From contig NZ_PPCN01000001.1 in NCBI RefSeq assembly GCF_002906165.1, forward strand, positions 620,001-684,000: 64,000 nt of DNA, in the 5' to 3' direction. The notes beneath the pieces were generated by a model. That model ran no database searches and was not told where the DNA came from. It saw only the letters and a list, made by a program, of their open reading frames with translations. The DNA comes from Roseibium marinum. GTDB taxonomy: Bacteria > Pseudomonadota > Alphaproteobacteria > Rhizobiales > Stappiaceae. How positions within the stretch are numbered: the first letter of the stretch is position 1; every line of letters begins with the position of its first letter. Positions 17,955-26,355 of this stretch are shown one piece after another. The position numbers and the translations under genes are program-made.

Positions 17955-18746
17955 TCAGGCGTCAAGGCCCCGTAACTTGCGGAGTTCCTGAAGGGGGGGC
18001 GTCTGGGCGATCTGTTCGGGTTCGAGCAGATCCCAATGAATGCCGCGGGGACGTGTGCCGCGGTTTTCGATGCTGTGGAAACGCTCGGGCGTGGCGATAT
18101 GATCGACCAGAATGTCCGTCGGGCTGGGGAAGAGCTTGTCCTCGACCACCTGAATGTCATGCACGATCGCGGTCACCGGAGACCTGTCGTCGACAATGCC
18201 GAGTTCCGTGAACATGCCCCATTCCATGTCGAAAAAGCCGTGGCCCTTTCCAAAGCGCACGCCATCCAGCGAAACGGCCGAGGCGCCGGTGACCAGAAAG
18301 TCGAACCGGCCGCGCTCGGCGATTTCGGCAAGGGTGATCGGACGGCCGAAATGCTCCAGCCCGTCCAGCCAGGCGGCGAACAGTTCCTGACCCTTCGGCA
18401 CCATGTCCGGTTCCAGAAGCCAGAAGCCGCGATAGATCCCGTAGGTCGACACGACCATGGACTTGCCCGCCTCGAGCATGCGGCGGCGCAGATCGACGAG
18501 GCAATTGTCGGGAGTGATGAACGCATACGAGCCGGTCTGGAAAAACGGCTGTTCCACGATCCGGTCCGTCGCCTTGTCCGAGCCGATAAAGTCGGGGATC
18601 ACTTCCGCGAAATTCTTGTGAAATCTGGAGTCCGGCAAGGCTACCGCATCGAGCTTCGACCAGATTTTTTCACGGACGATCTTGGTTTTTGTCACGTTAG
18701 GGTCCATTTGTTTCGTAATTGACATTTTCTGAAACAAGAGTTTCAT
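17955..18746 (-). CDS. 5-formyltetrahydrofolate cyclo-ligase-like protein
   Basis: About 263 aa, MTHFS/5-FCL-like fold. It begins with the family-typical KIVREKIWSKL and ends its core with GKGHGFFDMEWGM, equivalent to the GxGxGYYD nucleotide loop, and IVHDIQVVEDKLFPSPTDILVD. True FCL enzymes make methenyl-THF from 5-formyl-THF with ATP; this longer paralogue is usually found with transport genes and its substrate is not established. First gene of the ABC operon. The start is uncertain: ATGs at 18746 (weak GTGAG), 18725 and 18707 are possible, and the GAAAC dyads just inside favour a later one. Confidence 0.78.
   Translation of the reverse strand: MKLLFQKMSITKQMDPNVTKTKIVREKIWSKLDAVALPDSRFHKNFAEVIPDFIGSDKATDRIVEQPFFQTGSYAFITPDNCLVDLRRRMLEAGKSMVVSTYGIYRGFWLLEPDMVPKGQELFAAWLDGLEHFGRPITLAEIAERGRFDFLVTGASAVSLDGVRFGKGHGFFDMEWGMFTELGIVDDRSPVTAIVHDIQVVEDKLFPSPTDILVDHIATPERFHSIENRGTRPRGIHWDLLEPEQIAQTPPLQELRKLRGLDA
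18708..18744. promoter_or_regulatory. GAAAC/GTTTC dyads between the cyclo-ligase-like and RpiR genes
   Basis: A perfect-armed palindrome GAAACAAGAGTTTC (18731-18744) plus a further TTGTTTC arm at 18708-18714 pairing with GAAACAA at 18731. Two overlapping dyads in the divergent region next to an RpiR gene are a plausible RpiR operator. If so, the divergent gene's true start is probably 18707. Confidence 0.45.
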
Positions 18747-18835
18747 AGACATTCTCACTTGTCACGTGTTTTTTCAAAACGGCCGTGAGAGTCCTGAATC
18801 GCACGGCGATTCTGCGAAAAGGGCGAAGGGTAGGA

Positions 18836-19687
18836 ATGGGAACTCGACTGGCGCTGCGGATCCAGGAACGCTACGAGGAGCTGACCCCCTCGGAGCAGAA
18901 GCTCGCCCAGTTTCTGCTCGACCGGCCGGACGAGATCCTTGCCTCATCCGCCACCGAGCTCGCCAGGTTCACCGGCGTCTCCAAGGCGACCGCCGCCCGC
19001 CTGTTCCGCAATCTCGGCTACAATGATTTCAACGATGTGCGCCTGCAGGCGCGCGAGGAACGCAACCGCACCGGCCCGGTCCAGCAGATCCCCATGCCGC
19101 AGGCGGCGGTCGACGAGGTGGTCACCGTGCCGACGCATCTGCAGGTCGAAAGCGCCAACCTGACGCGCACCTTCGAGGAACTGCGGCCGGATGTCCTCAA
19201 TGCGGCCGCCGAACAGATCGGCGGCGCCGGGCGGGTCTGGGTCGCGGGTCTGGGCATCGAGAACGGCATCGCCCGCTATCTGCGCATCCTGCTGACCCGC
19301 GTGCGTCCGGGCGTCCACATGATTTCCGAAAACGCGGCGACCTGGCCGGAGGAGCTGGCCTCCACCGGGCCCAACGACGCCCTGATCATCATCGCCGTGC
19401 GGCCGTGGACCAAGCAGATCGCGACCGTTCTGACCTTCGCCCGCACCACGCGGCTGAAGACCATCGTCATCACCGATCCCACCAACACAGGCAAGGCGCG
19501 GCGCAAGGAGGCGACGGTGCTCAACTGCCATGTCTCCACGCCCTGGAGCGAACTGACCCAGACCAGCGTCCTGTCCATGGCGCAGCTTCTTGCGGCGACA
19601 GTCGCCAACCGTATCGGCGGCCGTGCCAAGGCCCGCCGCGACCTCATCGCCGATCTCGCCGAGGAAATTGAATCGGGAGACATCTGA
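18836..19687 (+). CDS. RpiR family transcriptional regulator
   Basis: 283 aa. N-terminal HTH_6 domain (about 1-77, LTPSEQKLAQFLLDRPDEIL, then ASSATELARFTGVSKATAAR) and a C-terminal SIS domain (about 120-260, VWVAGLGIENGIARYL) that binds a phosphosugar or a related ligand in this family. AAGGGTAGGA precedes the ATG. Divergent from the ABC operon 18746-14524, which it most likely regulates. Confidence 0.92.
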   Translation: MGTRLALRIQERYEELTPSEQKLAQFLLDRPDEILASSATELARFTGVSKATAARLFRNLGYNDFNDVRLQAREERNRTGPVQQIPMPQAAVDEVVTVPTHLQVESANLTRTFEELRPDVLNAAAEQIGGAGRVWVAGLGIENGIARYLRILLTRVRPGVHMISENAATWPEELASTGPNDALIIIAVRPWTKQIATVLTFARTTRLKTIVITDPTNTGKARRKEATVLNCHVSTPWSELTQTSVLSMAQLLAATVANRIGGRAKARRDLIADLAEEIESGDI

Positions 19688-19765
19688 GCGCGGAGGGAGG
19701 GATTTCCCGGCGGTGTGCCCTTCGGAGACTGTCGATCAGGTTTGCAGGAGCAACACACCCACCGC

Positions 19766-19807
19766 GTCACCCCGGTCAAGCGCAGCGCAGAGCCGGGGCC
19801 CACTCGT
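19766..19807. repeat. 42-bp dispersed repeat, copy 1
   Basis: Begins GTCACCCCGG and ends ACTCGT, with the inner dyad CCCCGG...CCGGGG. It recurs at 60916-60957 with two mismatches and the same orientation. Sits in the 485-bp region between the RpiR gene and the next operon, where nothing else but the promoter at 20089-20119 is recognisable. Confidence 0.8.
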
Positions 19808-20088
19808 AGTGCAACTTGTTGAAGCAGGGCAAATTTTACCAGCTGAGGGTCTGCAAGGTCGCCGGCTCTCTGGAAACGAGTAGACACCGGTATTTGAGGC
19901 AACTTCCGGATCAAACGTGATCGTTCTGCCTGAAAGAAGGGAGATCGCGAAAAAACGCTATATCTGAAACTCTATCGCTTCACCGTACACCAGCGGCTAA
20001 GACTTGCCCGATCGCGCCCTCGGCAGCCGAAATTTAGATTTCCCGTCCTCTTGTCATATCCCCGTAATCTGCCCGCTTTAAAACCGCC

Positions 20089-20119
20089 TTTGCACACGTG
20101 TGCAAAAAGTATCTATACT
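20089..20119 (+). promoter_or_regulatory. Promoter with perfect LacI-type operator
   Basis: A perfect 18-bp palindrome TTTGCACACGTGTGCAAA (20089-20106) with the central CG typical of LacI/GalR family operators. It overlaps a candidate -35 (TTGCAC, 20090-20095) that is 18 bp from a -10 (TATACT, 20114-20119). The operon it precedes ends with a LacI family gene, so autoregulated repression is the natural reading. Confidence 0.8.
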
Positions 20120-20172
20120 GCGCTTGGCGCCTCCGGGAGGGACGCCGCGCAACAGACAGCAGGCGAGATCAG

Positions 20173-21543
20173 ATGACAACTCTAGTTTCAAAACTGCGCC
20201 AGTCCACAGCGGCTGCCGTTCTGGCCGTCACCGCGGCATCCTTTGCCGGTGACGCCTTCGCGAAAGACCTGACCATCACCGTTTGGGCCGGCGGTTCCAA
20301 CGACAGCGACGTTTACCGTCTCGACGCAATCGAGATGGCGGCCGACATGCTGACGCGCGAATACGCGATCAACGGCGAAGAGCTGAACATCACGGTTGAA
20401 AAGAAACGCGACTTTGCCGACTGGGCCGCCTTCAAGCAGGCCGTGACCCTGGCCGCCGAAGCGGGCGACGCACCGAACATCGTCGTCACCAGCCACCTGG
20501 ACATCGCTCCGTGGAGCCAGGCCGGCCTCATCGTTCCGGTCGAGGACTATGTCGACATGGACGCCTGGCCGCTGAACAACATCTATGAAAACCTGATCGA
20601 GATCACGTCCTATAACGGCGTTGTCTACGGCCTGCCGCAGGATGCGGAAAGCCGTCCGTTCTTCTTCTGGAAGGACACCATGAAAAAGCTCGGCTACTCG
20701 GACGCGGAAATCGACGCTCTGCCGGCCAAGGTCGAATCCGGCGAATACACGCTTGCCAACGTTCTGGAAGACGCCAAGAAGGCTGTCGACATGGAACTGG
20801 TGGAAGAAGGCTACGGCTTCTACCCGCGCGTTTCCAACGGCCCGGACTATGCCCAGTTCTACCAGTCCTTCGGCGGCGAGATGCTCGACAAGGAAACCGG
20901 CAAACTGCTGCTGGACAAGCAGGCCATGACCGATTTCTACCAGTTCTTCGTGGACGCCGTTGAGGCAAAGGTCACCCGCAAGAACCACATCGGCACCGAG
21001 TGGGACCAGTGGTACGCGGAAGTGGCCAGCGGCAAGGCGGCCATGTGGCACGGCGGCACATGGCACTATGCCCGCTACACCGGCAAGGAAGGCCTCGACG
21101 ATTTCTTCGGCAACATCCAGTTCACGCTGATCCCGGCCGGCAATGAAAACGGCCGCGCCAACACCATCACCCATCCGCTGGCCTATCTCCTGACCGCGCA
21201 GGACAACGAGGACGATGTCGAAATCGCAGCGCAGCTGATCAAGATCGCTTCCGAGCCGCGCATCAACACGCTGCACGCGATCAAGTCCGCTCACCTTGGC
21301 ATCGCGAAGGAACAGTCCAACATCGAACTCTATGCCAACGACCGCTGGGCGGCGGAAGCCACCGAGCGTCTGCTCGGCCAGGCAAATGCGCAGCCGAACC
21401 ACACCGGTTACGGCCAGTTCTCCCAGATCATGTTCAAGGGTCTGGAAACGGCCTGGACCGGCACAAGGACCCCGGCCGAGGCCGTGGCCGAAGTCGAAGC
21501 CGAAATGAAGGCGACCCTGGGCGACGAAGTAATCGTTCGCTGA
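20173..21543 (+). CDS. ABC transporter substrate-binding protein, family 1 (carbohydrate type)
   Basis: 456 aa. A signal peptide (TAAAVLAVTAASFAGDAFA) is followed by KDLTITVWAGGSNDSDVYRL, a family 1 extracellular binding protein related to UgpB/MalE-type proteins. ATG at 20173 chosen for the signal peptide and the AGGCGAG stretch upstream. Ligand unknown; the downstream phosphodiesterase suggests a glycerophosphodiester or a phosphorylated polyol. First gene of the LacI-controlled operon. Confidence 0.92.
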   Translation: MTTLVSKLRQSTAAAVLAVTAASFAGDAFAKDLTITVWAGGSNDSDVYRLDAIEMAADMLTREYAINGEELNITVEKKRDFADWAAFKQAVTLAAEAGDAPNIVVTSHLDIAPWSQAGLIVPVEDYVDMDAWPLNNIYENLIEITSYNGVVYGLPQDAESRPFFFWKDTMKKLGYSDAEIDALPAKVESGEYTLANVLEDAKKAVDMELVEEGYGFYPRVSNGPDYAQFYQSFGGEMLDKETGKLLLDKQAMTDFYQFFVDAVEAKVTRKNHIGTEWDQWYAEVASGKAAMWHGGTWHYARYTGKEGLDDFFGNIQFTLIPAGNENGRANTITHPLAYLLTAQDNEDDVEIAAQLIKIASEPRINTLHAIKSAHLGIAKEQSNIELYANDRWAAEATERLLGQANAQPNHTGYGQFSQIMFKGLETAWTGTRTPAEAVAEVEAEMKATLGDEVIVR

Positions 21544-21582
21544 TCCCGGTCCTGATCCAAGGATTGATTTAAGTACCGCAAA

Positions 21583-21615
21583 CCGGGCGGCGGCGTCATG
21601 CGCTCCGCCGCCCGG
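21583..21615 (+). terminator. GC-rich hairpin between binding-protein and permease genes
   Basis: Perfect 11-bp stem CCGGGCGGCGG (21583-21593) / CCGCCGCCCGG (21605-21615), loop 11 nt, no U-run. Located directly after the binding-protein gene inside the operon, the usual place for an mRNA-stabilising or attenuating hairpin that raises binding-protein levels above permease levels. Confidence 0.65.
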
Positions 21616-21634
21616 GACCTTCAGGAGTTACCTT

Positions 21635-22939
21635 ATGCGGCGCGCACATCTGCTGGGCCTCGGCTTTCTTTCGCCGGCCCTCGCGATCATTCTTATGCTT
21701 TTTCTGATCCCGGTCCTTCTGACCGTGATGTTCTCTTTCACAAACATGAGCACGGCGACCGGGATTTCCGGCGGCGCCTATGAAATCAACGCGGCTTCGC
21801 TGAGAAAACTGAGCGACGCGGGTGCTCAGGAGAGCTTTGTCGAAACACTCGGCAAGGAAGCCTTCGTTGTTGACGACGCCGGTATCACCGCGGCGGCCGC
21901 CGCCTATGGCGAACAATTCGCCAACGAGGTCGGTTCGCAGATGCTCGGCGAGCGGTTTGACAGCCGCCGCGATCTGGAGCGGGCCTTCCGCAAGTTGAAG
22001 TCCCGGCCAAGATCGACACGGGACATCAAGAAGGCCGCCGACCTTTTCAAGCGCTCCGTCCTCAACGTGCGTTTCGAGACGGCCGGCGGACTTCTGGACG
22101 CGGTCACGGGCAACGGCATCGAGATGACGCCGGATCAGCAGGAACTGCTGACAAAAACAATCTATACCGGCTGGACCTGGACCTCCGACAATTTCGCGCT
22201 GATGGCTCAGATCCCCTATGTCTGGCGGGTTGCGGGCAACACCTTGATGTATGTGGTCCTGACACTCGCGGCCTCCGTCGGTCTCGGTCTGTTTCTGGCG
22301 ATCACCACCTTTTACCTGCCGTCCGGGACGGCGACCACGTTCCGGGCGATCTGGTTTTTTCCGCGAATCCTGCCCAACGTGATCTTCGTGCTGATGTGGA
22401 AGTGGCTTGCCTGGGACACGGGCTTCCTCTCCTCTCTGCTCGGCAATTTCGGCGTTCCACCCAGAAACTGGATGCTGGATACCGGGGCCAATGCCTGGGT
22501 GTTCATCGTGCTGATAAACGGCATCGTCGGAGCTTCGCTCGGCATGATCCTGTTCGGCAGCGCGATCAAGTCCATCCCGCAATCGATGCTCCATGCCAGC
22601 GAGGTGGACGGCGCGTCACGCTGGCAGCAGATCCGCTACATCATTCTGCCGCAGCTGCGCTGGCCGATCATGTTCATATGCGCCTATTCGACGCTCTCGC
22701 TGCTGACGAGTTTCGAATACATCCTGCTCTCCACCGACGGCGGACCGGGCGGGGCGACGGAAGTCTGGTCCCTCATGGCCTTTCACACAGCGCTCGACAA
22801 TTACGCGGGCAATCTTCAATACGGCCTGGGTGCCGCCATGGCGCTGATGCTGGTGATCGTCGGCATTCTGGCATCGCTCGTCTATCTGCGCATATTCAAC
22901 TTCAACGACCTCGTGGCCAAGCCACGGATCGAACAGTGA
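21635..22939 (+). CDS. ABC transporter permease (MalF-type) with large extracytoplasmic insert
   Basis: 434 aa, longer than the typical 290-300 because about 130 residues (about 45-175, mostly charged, with DSRRDLERAFRKLKSRPRS) sit between the first and second membrane helices. This resembles the position of the P2 loop of MalF. The core permease with the EAA-type loop ASEVDGASRWQQIRYIILPQ follows. GGAG lies before the ATG. Forms the channel with the next gene's product. Confidence 0.9.
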   Translation: MRRAHLLGLGFLSPALAIILMLFLIPVLLTVMFSFTNMSTATGISGGAYEINAASLRKLSDAGAQESFVETLGKEAFVVDDAGITAAAAAYGEQFANEVGSQMLGERFDSRRDLERAFRKLKSRPRSTRDIKKAADLFKRSVLNVRFETAGGLLDAVTGNGIEMTPDQQELLTKTIYTGWTWTSDNFALMAQIPYVWRVAGNTLMYVVLTLAASVGLGLFLAITTFYLPSGTATTFRAIWFFPRILPNVIFVLMWKWLAWDTGFLSSLLGNFGVPPRNWMLDTGANAWVFIVLINGIVGASLGMILFGSAIKSIPQSMLHASEVDGASRWQQIRYIILPQLRWPIMFICAYSTLSLLTSFEYILLSTDGGPGGATEVWSLMAFHTALDNYAGNLQYGLGAAMALMLVIVGILASLVYLRIFNFNDLVAKPRIEQ

Positions 22940-22950
22940 GGAGGGCCGCC

Positions 22951-23781
22951 ATGACGTCCTCGAATTTCCGCTCCTGGCCCCTGTTCCTGGTTCTGGGCGT
23001 GATCTCGATGCCGCTGGTGATAATGTATGTGTACCTGTTCGTCGACACGGTCACGGATACCACGGCCGGGTCGCTGATCCCGGACCGGTTCACGCTCCAT
23101 CACTGGCGCTTTTTATGGGAAGAGCCGGAAACCGGCCGCGTCAGCATCTGGACGGTGACGCTCAACACCTTCATCTTCGCCATCTGCACGACGCTTATAA
23201 ACGTTTCGGCCTCCGTCACCGCCGGCTACGCGCTGTCGCGCCTCAACATGCCGTTCAAGCGTTTCTTTCTGGGCGGTATTCTGACGCTGCACGCCTTTCC
23301 CACGATCACCCTGATCATCTCGATCTTCCTGATCCTGCAGATGATCGGCCTCTACAACACGCTGATCGGCGTCATTCTGGTGAAGACCGCGCTGGAACTG
23401 CCGTTCGGCATCTGGATCATGAAGGGGTTTTTCGACAACGTGCCGTGGGAAATCGAGATGGCCGGGCTGCAGGACGGCGCCAGCCGGTTCACCGTGTGGT
23501 GGAAACTGGTGCTGCCGCAGGTTCAGCCCGGTGTCGCGGCACTTGCCGTGTTCGTGTTTCTATCCGCCTGGAGCGAGTTCATTCTTCCCCAGGTGCTTGC
23601 CCCGAGCGGCAGCGCGCAGGTGCTGTCCACCTATCTCTCGAACCTGATCTTCGATGACATCAAACCGGACTTCAACATGTTCAAGTCGGTCGGCGTCTTC
23701 TACGCGCTGCCGGTGATCGTCGTCTATCTGATCTTCAACAAGCAACTCATGAACATCTATGGCGGAGGCACGAAGGGCTGA
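22951..23781 (+). CDS. ABC transporter permease (MalG type)
   Basis: 276 aa beginning MTSSNFRSWPLFLVLGVISM, with about six helices and the conserved loop MAGLQDGASRFTVWWKLVLPQ. ATG at 22951 follows GGAGGGCCGCC, 11 bp after the first permease stop; a long frame opening at 22396 is a shadow of the first permease. Its TGA overlaps the ATG of the ATPase gene by one base. Confidence 0.92.
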   Translation: MTSSNFRSWPLFLVLGVISMPLVIMYVYLFVDTVTDTTAGSLIPDRFTLHHWRFLWEEPETGRVSIWTVTLNTFIFAICTTLINVSASVTAGYALSRLNMPFKRFFLGGILTLHAFPTITLIISIFLILQMIGLYNTLIGVILVKTALELPFGIWIMKGFFDNVPWEIEMAGLQDGASRFTVWWKLVLPQVQPGVAALAVFVFLSAWSEFILPQVLAPSGSAQVLSTYLSNLIFDDIKPDFNMFKSVGVFYALPVIVVYLIFNKQLMNIYGGGTKG

Positions 23782-24839
23782 TGCGAATTTCAATCGAAAA
23801 CTTCACCAAATCCTTCGGCGACACCACTGTCATCGAGGACATGTCGCTGGAAATCGGGGACGGCGAAATGCTCGCCCTGCTGGGGCCGTCCGGCTGCGGC
23901 AAGTCGACGACGCTGTTCGCCATTTGCGGCATTCACCGGATGAACGCCGGCCGCCTGCTGTTCGGCGATGCCGACGTTACGGAAGTCTCCTCGCAGAAAC
24001 GCAATGTCGGGGTGGTGTTCCAGAACTACGCCCTCTACCCGCACATGAACGTCTACGAGAACATCGCCTTCCCGCTGAAGGTGCGCAAGGAAAGCAGGGC
24101 CGAGGTCGACCGGAAAGTGCAGGAGATCGCCGACCTGGTCCATATCGGCGAATTGCTTCAGCGGCGCCCGGTGCAGCTCTCGGGCGGCCAGCAGCAGCGG
24201 GTCGCCCTGGCCAGGGCGCTGATCCGCAAGCCCGATATTCTCCTGCTGGACGAACCGCTGGCGAATCTCGACGCCAAGCTGCGTCTGGAAATGCGCTCCG
24301 AAATCCGGCGTATCCAGCTCGCCACAGGAATCACCGCCGTTCTGGTGACCCATGACCAGGTGGAGGCCATGTCCATGTGCGACCGGATCGCCATCATGGA
24401 CAAGGGACGGATCGTGCAGCTGTCCACGCCGAAGGACATGTACGAAAATCCGTCCTCCGCTTTTGTCGCCGGGTTCCTCGGCAATCCGCCGATCGCCTTT
24501 CTGGAGGGGACCGTGGCCGATGGCGGTTTCAGGCTGGCGAATTCGCGCGTCACCCTGCCGGTGCCCTCCGGCATTGAATTGCCGGGCGATGGCGCACCCA
24601 TTCGCTTTGGCGTCCGGCCCGAATTCTTCCAGCCGGGCAACCCGCTCAAGGTCTCCGGCAAGGTCAGCTTCGTCGAAATCCAGGGCCGGGAGGAGCTCTA
24701 CGACGTGACGCTGGAAAACGGCGCCGTGTTACGCTCCATTCAGGCCCAGAGCGCCGGCTTCAGACTGGGAGAGGATGTCTCCTGGGGGATCGCCCAGGAC
24801 AAGGTCCTGGCCTTCGGTCCGGACGGCAACCGGCTCTGA
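23781..24839 (+). CDS. ABC transporter ATP-binding protein (UgpC/MalK family)
   Basis: 352 aa. Walker [10 protein letters not shown], signature LSGGQQQRVALARAL, Walker B ILLLDEPLANLD, switch His in VTHDQVEAM, then an OB-type regulatory domain (about 240-350) as in MalK/UgpC. This class often energises sugar or glycerol-phosphate importers. Start overlaps the permease stop (TGATG), giving coupled translation. Confidence 0.94.
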   Translation: MRISIENFTKSFGDTTVIEDMSLEIGDGEMLALLGPSGCGKSTTLFAICGIHRMNAGRLLFGDADVTEVSSQKRNVGVVFQNYALYPHMNVYENIAFPLKVRKESRAEVDRKVQEIADLVHIGELLQRRPVQLSGGQQQRVALARALIRKPDILLLDEPLANLDAKLRLEMRSEIRRIQLATGITAVLVTHDQVEAMSMCDRIAIMDKGRIVQLSTPKDMYENPSSAFVAGFLGNPPIAFLEGTVADGGFRLANSRVTLPVPSGIELPGDGAPIRFGVRPEFFQPGNPLKVSGKVSFVEIQGREELYDVTLENGAVLRSIQAQSAGFRLGEDVSWGIAQDKVLAFGPDGNRL

Positions 24840-24849
24840 CGGAGGCATC

Positions 24850-26355
24850 ATGACGCAGTTTGGCCCTGACAGGACCTGGATCCACGACACGCACCGCCCA
24901 CCGCTGGCAATCGCCCATCGCGGCGCGAGCGCCTATGCGTTCGACAACACGATGCGCGCCTTTGAAGTGGCGCGGGAACTCGGCGCCGACATGTGGGAGG
25001 TCGATGTCCGGCTGACAGCGGATGGTGTTCCGGTGGCCTTTCACGATGCCGACCTGAAGGCCGCCTGCGGCAGGGACCTGCGTTTGAGCGATGTGACCGC
25101 CGCCGTCCTGGCGGATCTGACGGCGGCCGCCGGCCGATCCGCGCCGCTGTTTGCGGATATCGCCGCCCTCGCGGCGCGGGCGGGGGCCGGCATCTATCTG
25201 GACGCCAAGGAGGGGGAAGCCGCCTCGCGCGCCGTCGATATCCTGCTGGACAACCGCATCGCGCGGGCGATCGTCGGCGCCAACACTCCCGACTACTGCG
25301 CCGAGTTGCTCGCCGCCGGCTGCCCTTACCCGGTCTCCATCCTCGTCGGGCTCGGCGGGGACCCGTTCGAGATCGCCGACCGGTGCGGCGCGCAGATCGT
25401 CCATCCCTGCTGGGAGCGGGCGGGTGACCGTCCGGACGCGTTGCTGGACGATGCCTTTTTCGCGAAGGCCCGCGAACGCGGCCTGCCGGTGGTCACCTGG
25501 CACGAGGAGCGTACCGATGTCGTCGAGGCGCTGGTGAAGATGCCCGTTCTGGGCATCTGCTCGGACCAGCCGGAAATGGTCGCCCGGTATAAATCCGCAG
25601 GCCTGCGGCGCCCGGAAATCGTCTGTCATCGCGGCGCCTGCGGGATCGCTCCTGAAAACACCAAAAGCGCGGCGCGGGCAGCCTGGGCCGCGGGCTTCGA
25701 CAGTGTCGAGATCGATGTCCGCGAAACCTCCGACGGCGAGCTGGTGGTTCATCACGATCCGCTGCTGGAGCGCACGACCTCCGGCGCGGGTGAACTTGCG
25801 GAAAAAACACTTGCCGAAATTGCTGCCCTCGACGCGGGAAGCTGGTTCGATCCGTTTTTCAACGATGAGCCGGTGCCGCTGCTTGCCGAGATCGTCGACA
25901 TGGCCTTCGGGGCGGGCGGCAAGCTCTATGTCGAACTCAAGCAGGCCGATCCTGTCAGGACCGTGCAGGCGGTGCTGAAACGGATGGCGCCCGAGGATGT
26001 GTTTTTCTGGTCGGCCAATGTCGACTGGCTGCACCTGATCCGCGAGACCTTTCCTCAGGCCATGCTGATGGCCCGGCCGGAGGATTTCGATAGCCTGGAT
26101 ACCTGCCTTGCCGCTTTTGAAGCCGATATCATCGAATTCAACCGGCGCAATGCGAACGCGGCCGGTTTCGAAACGGTCCGCAGGGCCGGGAGGAAGGTTA
26201 TGGTTGCCTATATGGGGAGCGACACCGCCGAGATGGAGCGGTTGCTGGGGCTTCAACCCGATCTTGTCAATGTGAATGAACCTTTTCAGGTGGCGCGTTT
26301 GCTGGCCGGAAAAGAAGATAACGGAAGTATGGATGTCAGACGCATCAGGGCCTAG
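24850..26355 (+). CDS. Tandem-domain glycerophosphodiester phosphodiesterase
   Basis: 501 aa containing two GDPD domains in one chain. Domain 1 (about 15-250): AHRGASAYAFDNT, EVDVRLTADG, FHD. Domain 2 (about 255-485): CHRGACGIAPENT, EIDVRETSDG, HHD. GDPD enzymes split glycerophosphodiesters to glycerol-3-phosphate and an alcohol. Domain 2 keeps the metal-binding HRG/ENT/E-x-D set. In domain 1 the ENT Glu is Asp, so it may be weaker or have another specificity. No signal peptide: it acts on the imported substrate. CGGAGG precedes the ATG; its end overlaps the LacI gene by 23 bp. Confidence 0.9.
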   Translation: MTQFGPDRTWIHDTHRPPLAIAHRGASAYAFDNTMRAFEVARELGADMWEVDVRLTADGVPVAFHDADLKAACGRDLRLSDVTAAVLADLTAAAGRSAPLFADIAALAARAGAGIYLDAKEGEAASRAVDILLDNRIARAIVGANTPDYCAELLAAGCPYPVSILVGLGGDPFEIADRCGAQIVHPCWERAGDRPDALLDDAFFAKARERGLPVVTWHEERTDVVEALVKMPVLGICSDQPEMVARYKSAGLRRPEIVCHRGACGIAPENTKSAARAAWAAGFDSVEIDVRETSDGELVVHHDPLLERTTSGAGELAEKTLAEIAALDAGSWFDPFFNDEPVPLLAEIVDMAFGAGGKLYVELKQADPVRTVQAVLKRMAPEDVFFWSANVDWLHLIRETFPQAMLMARPEDFDSLDTCLAAFEADIIEFNRRNANAAGFETVRRAGRKVMVAYMGSDTAEMERLLGLQPDLVNVNEPFQVARLLAGKEDNGSMDVRRIRA

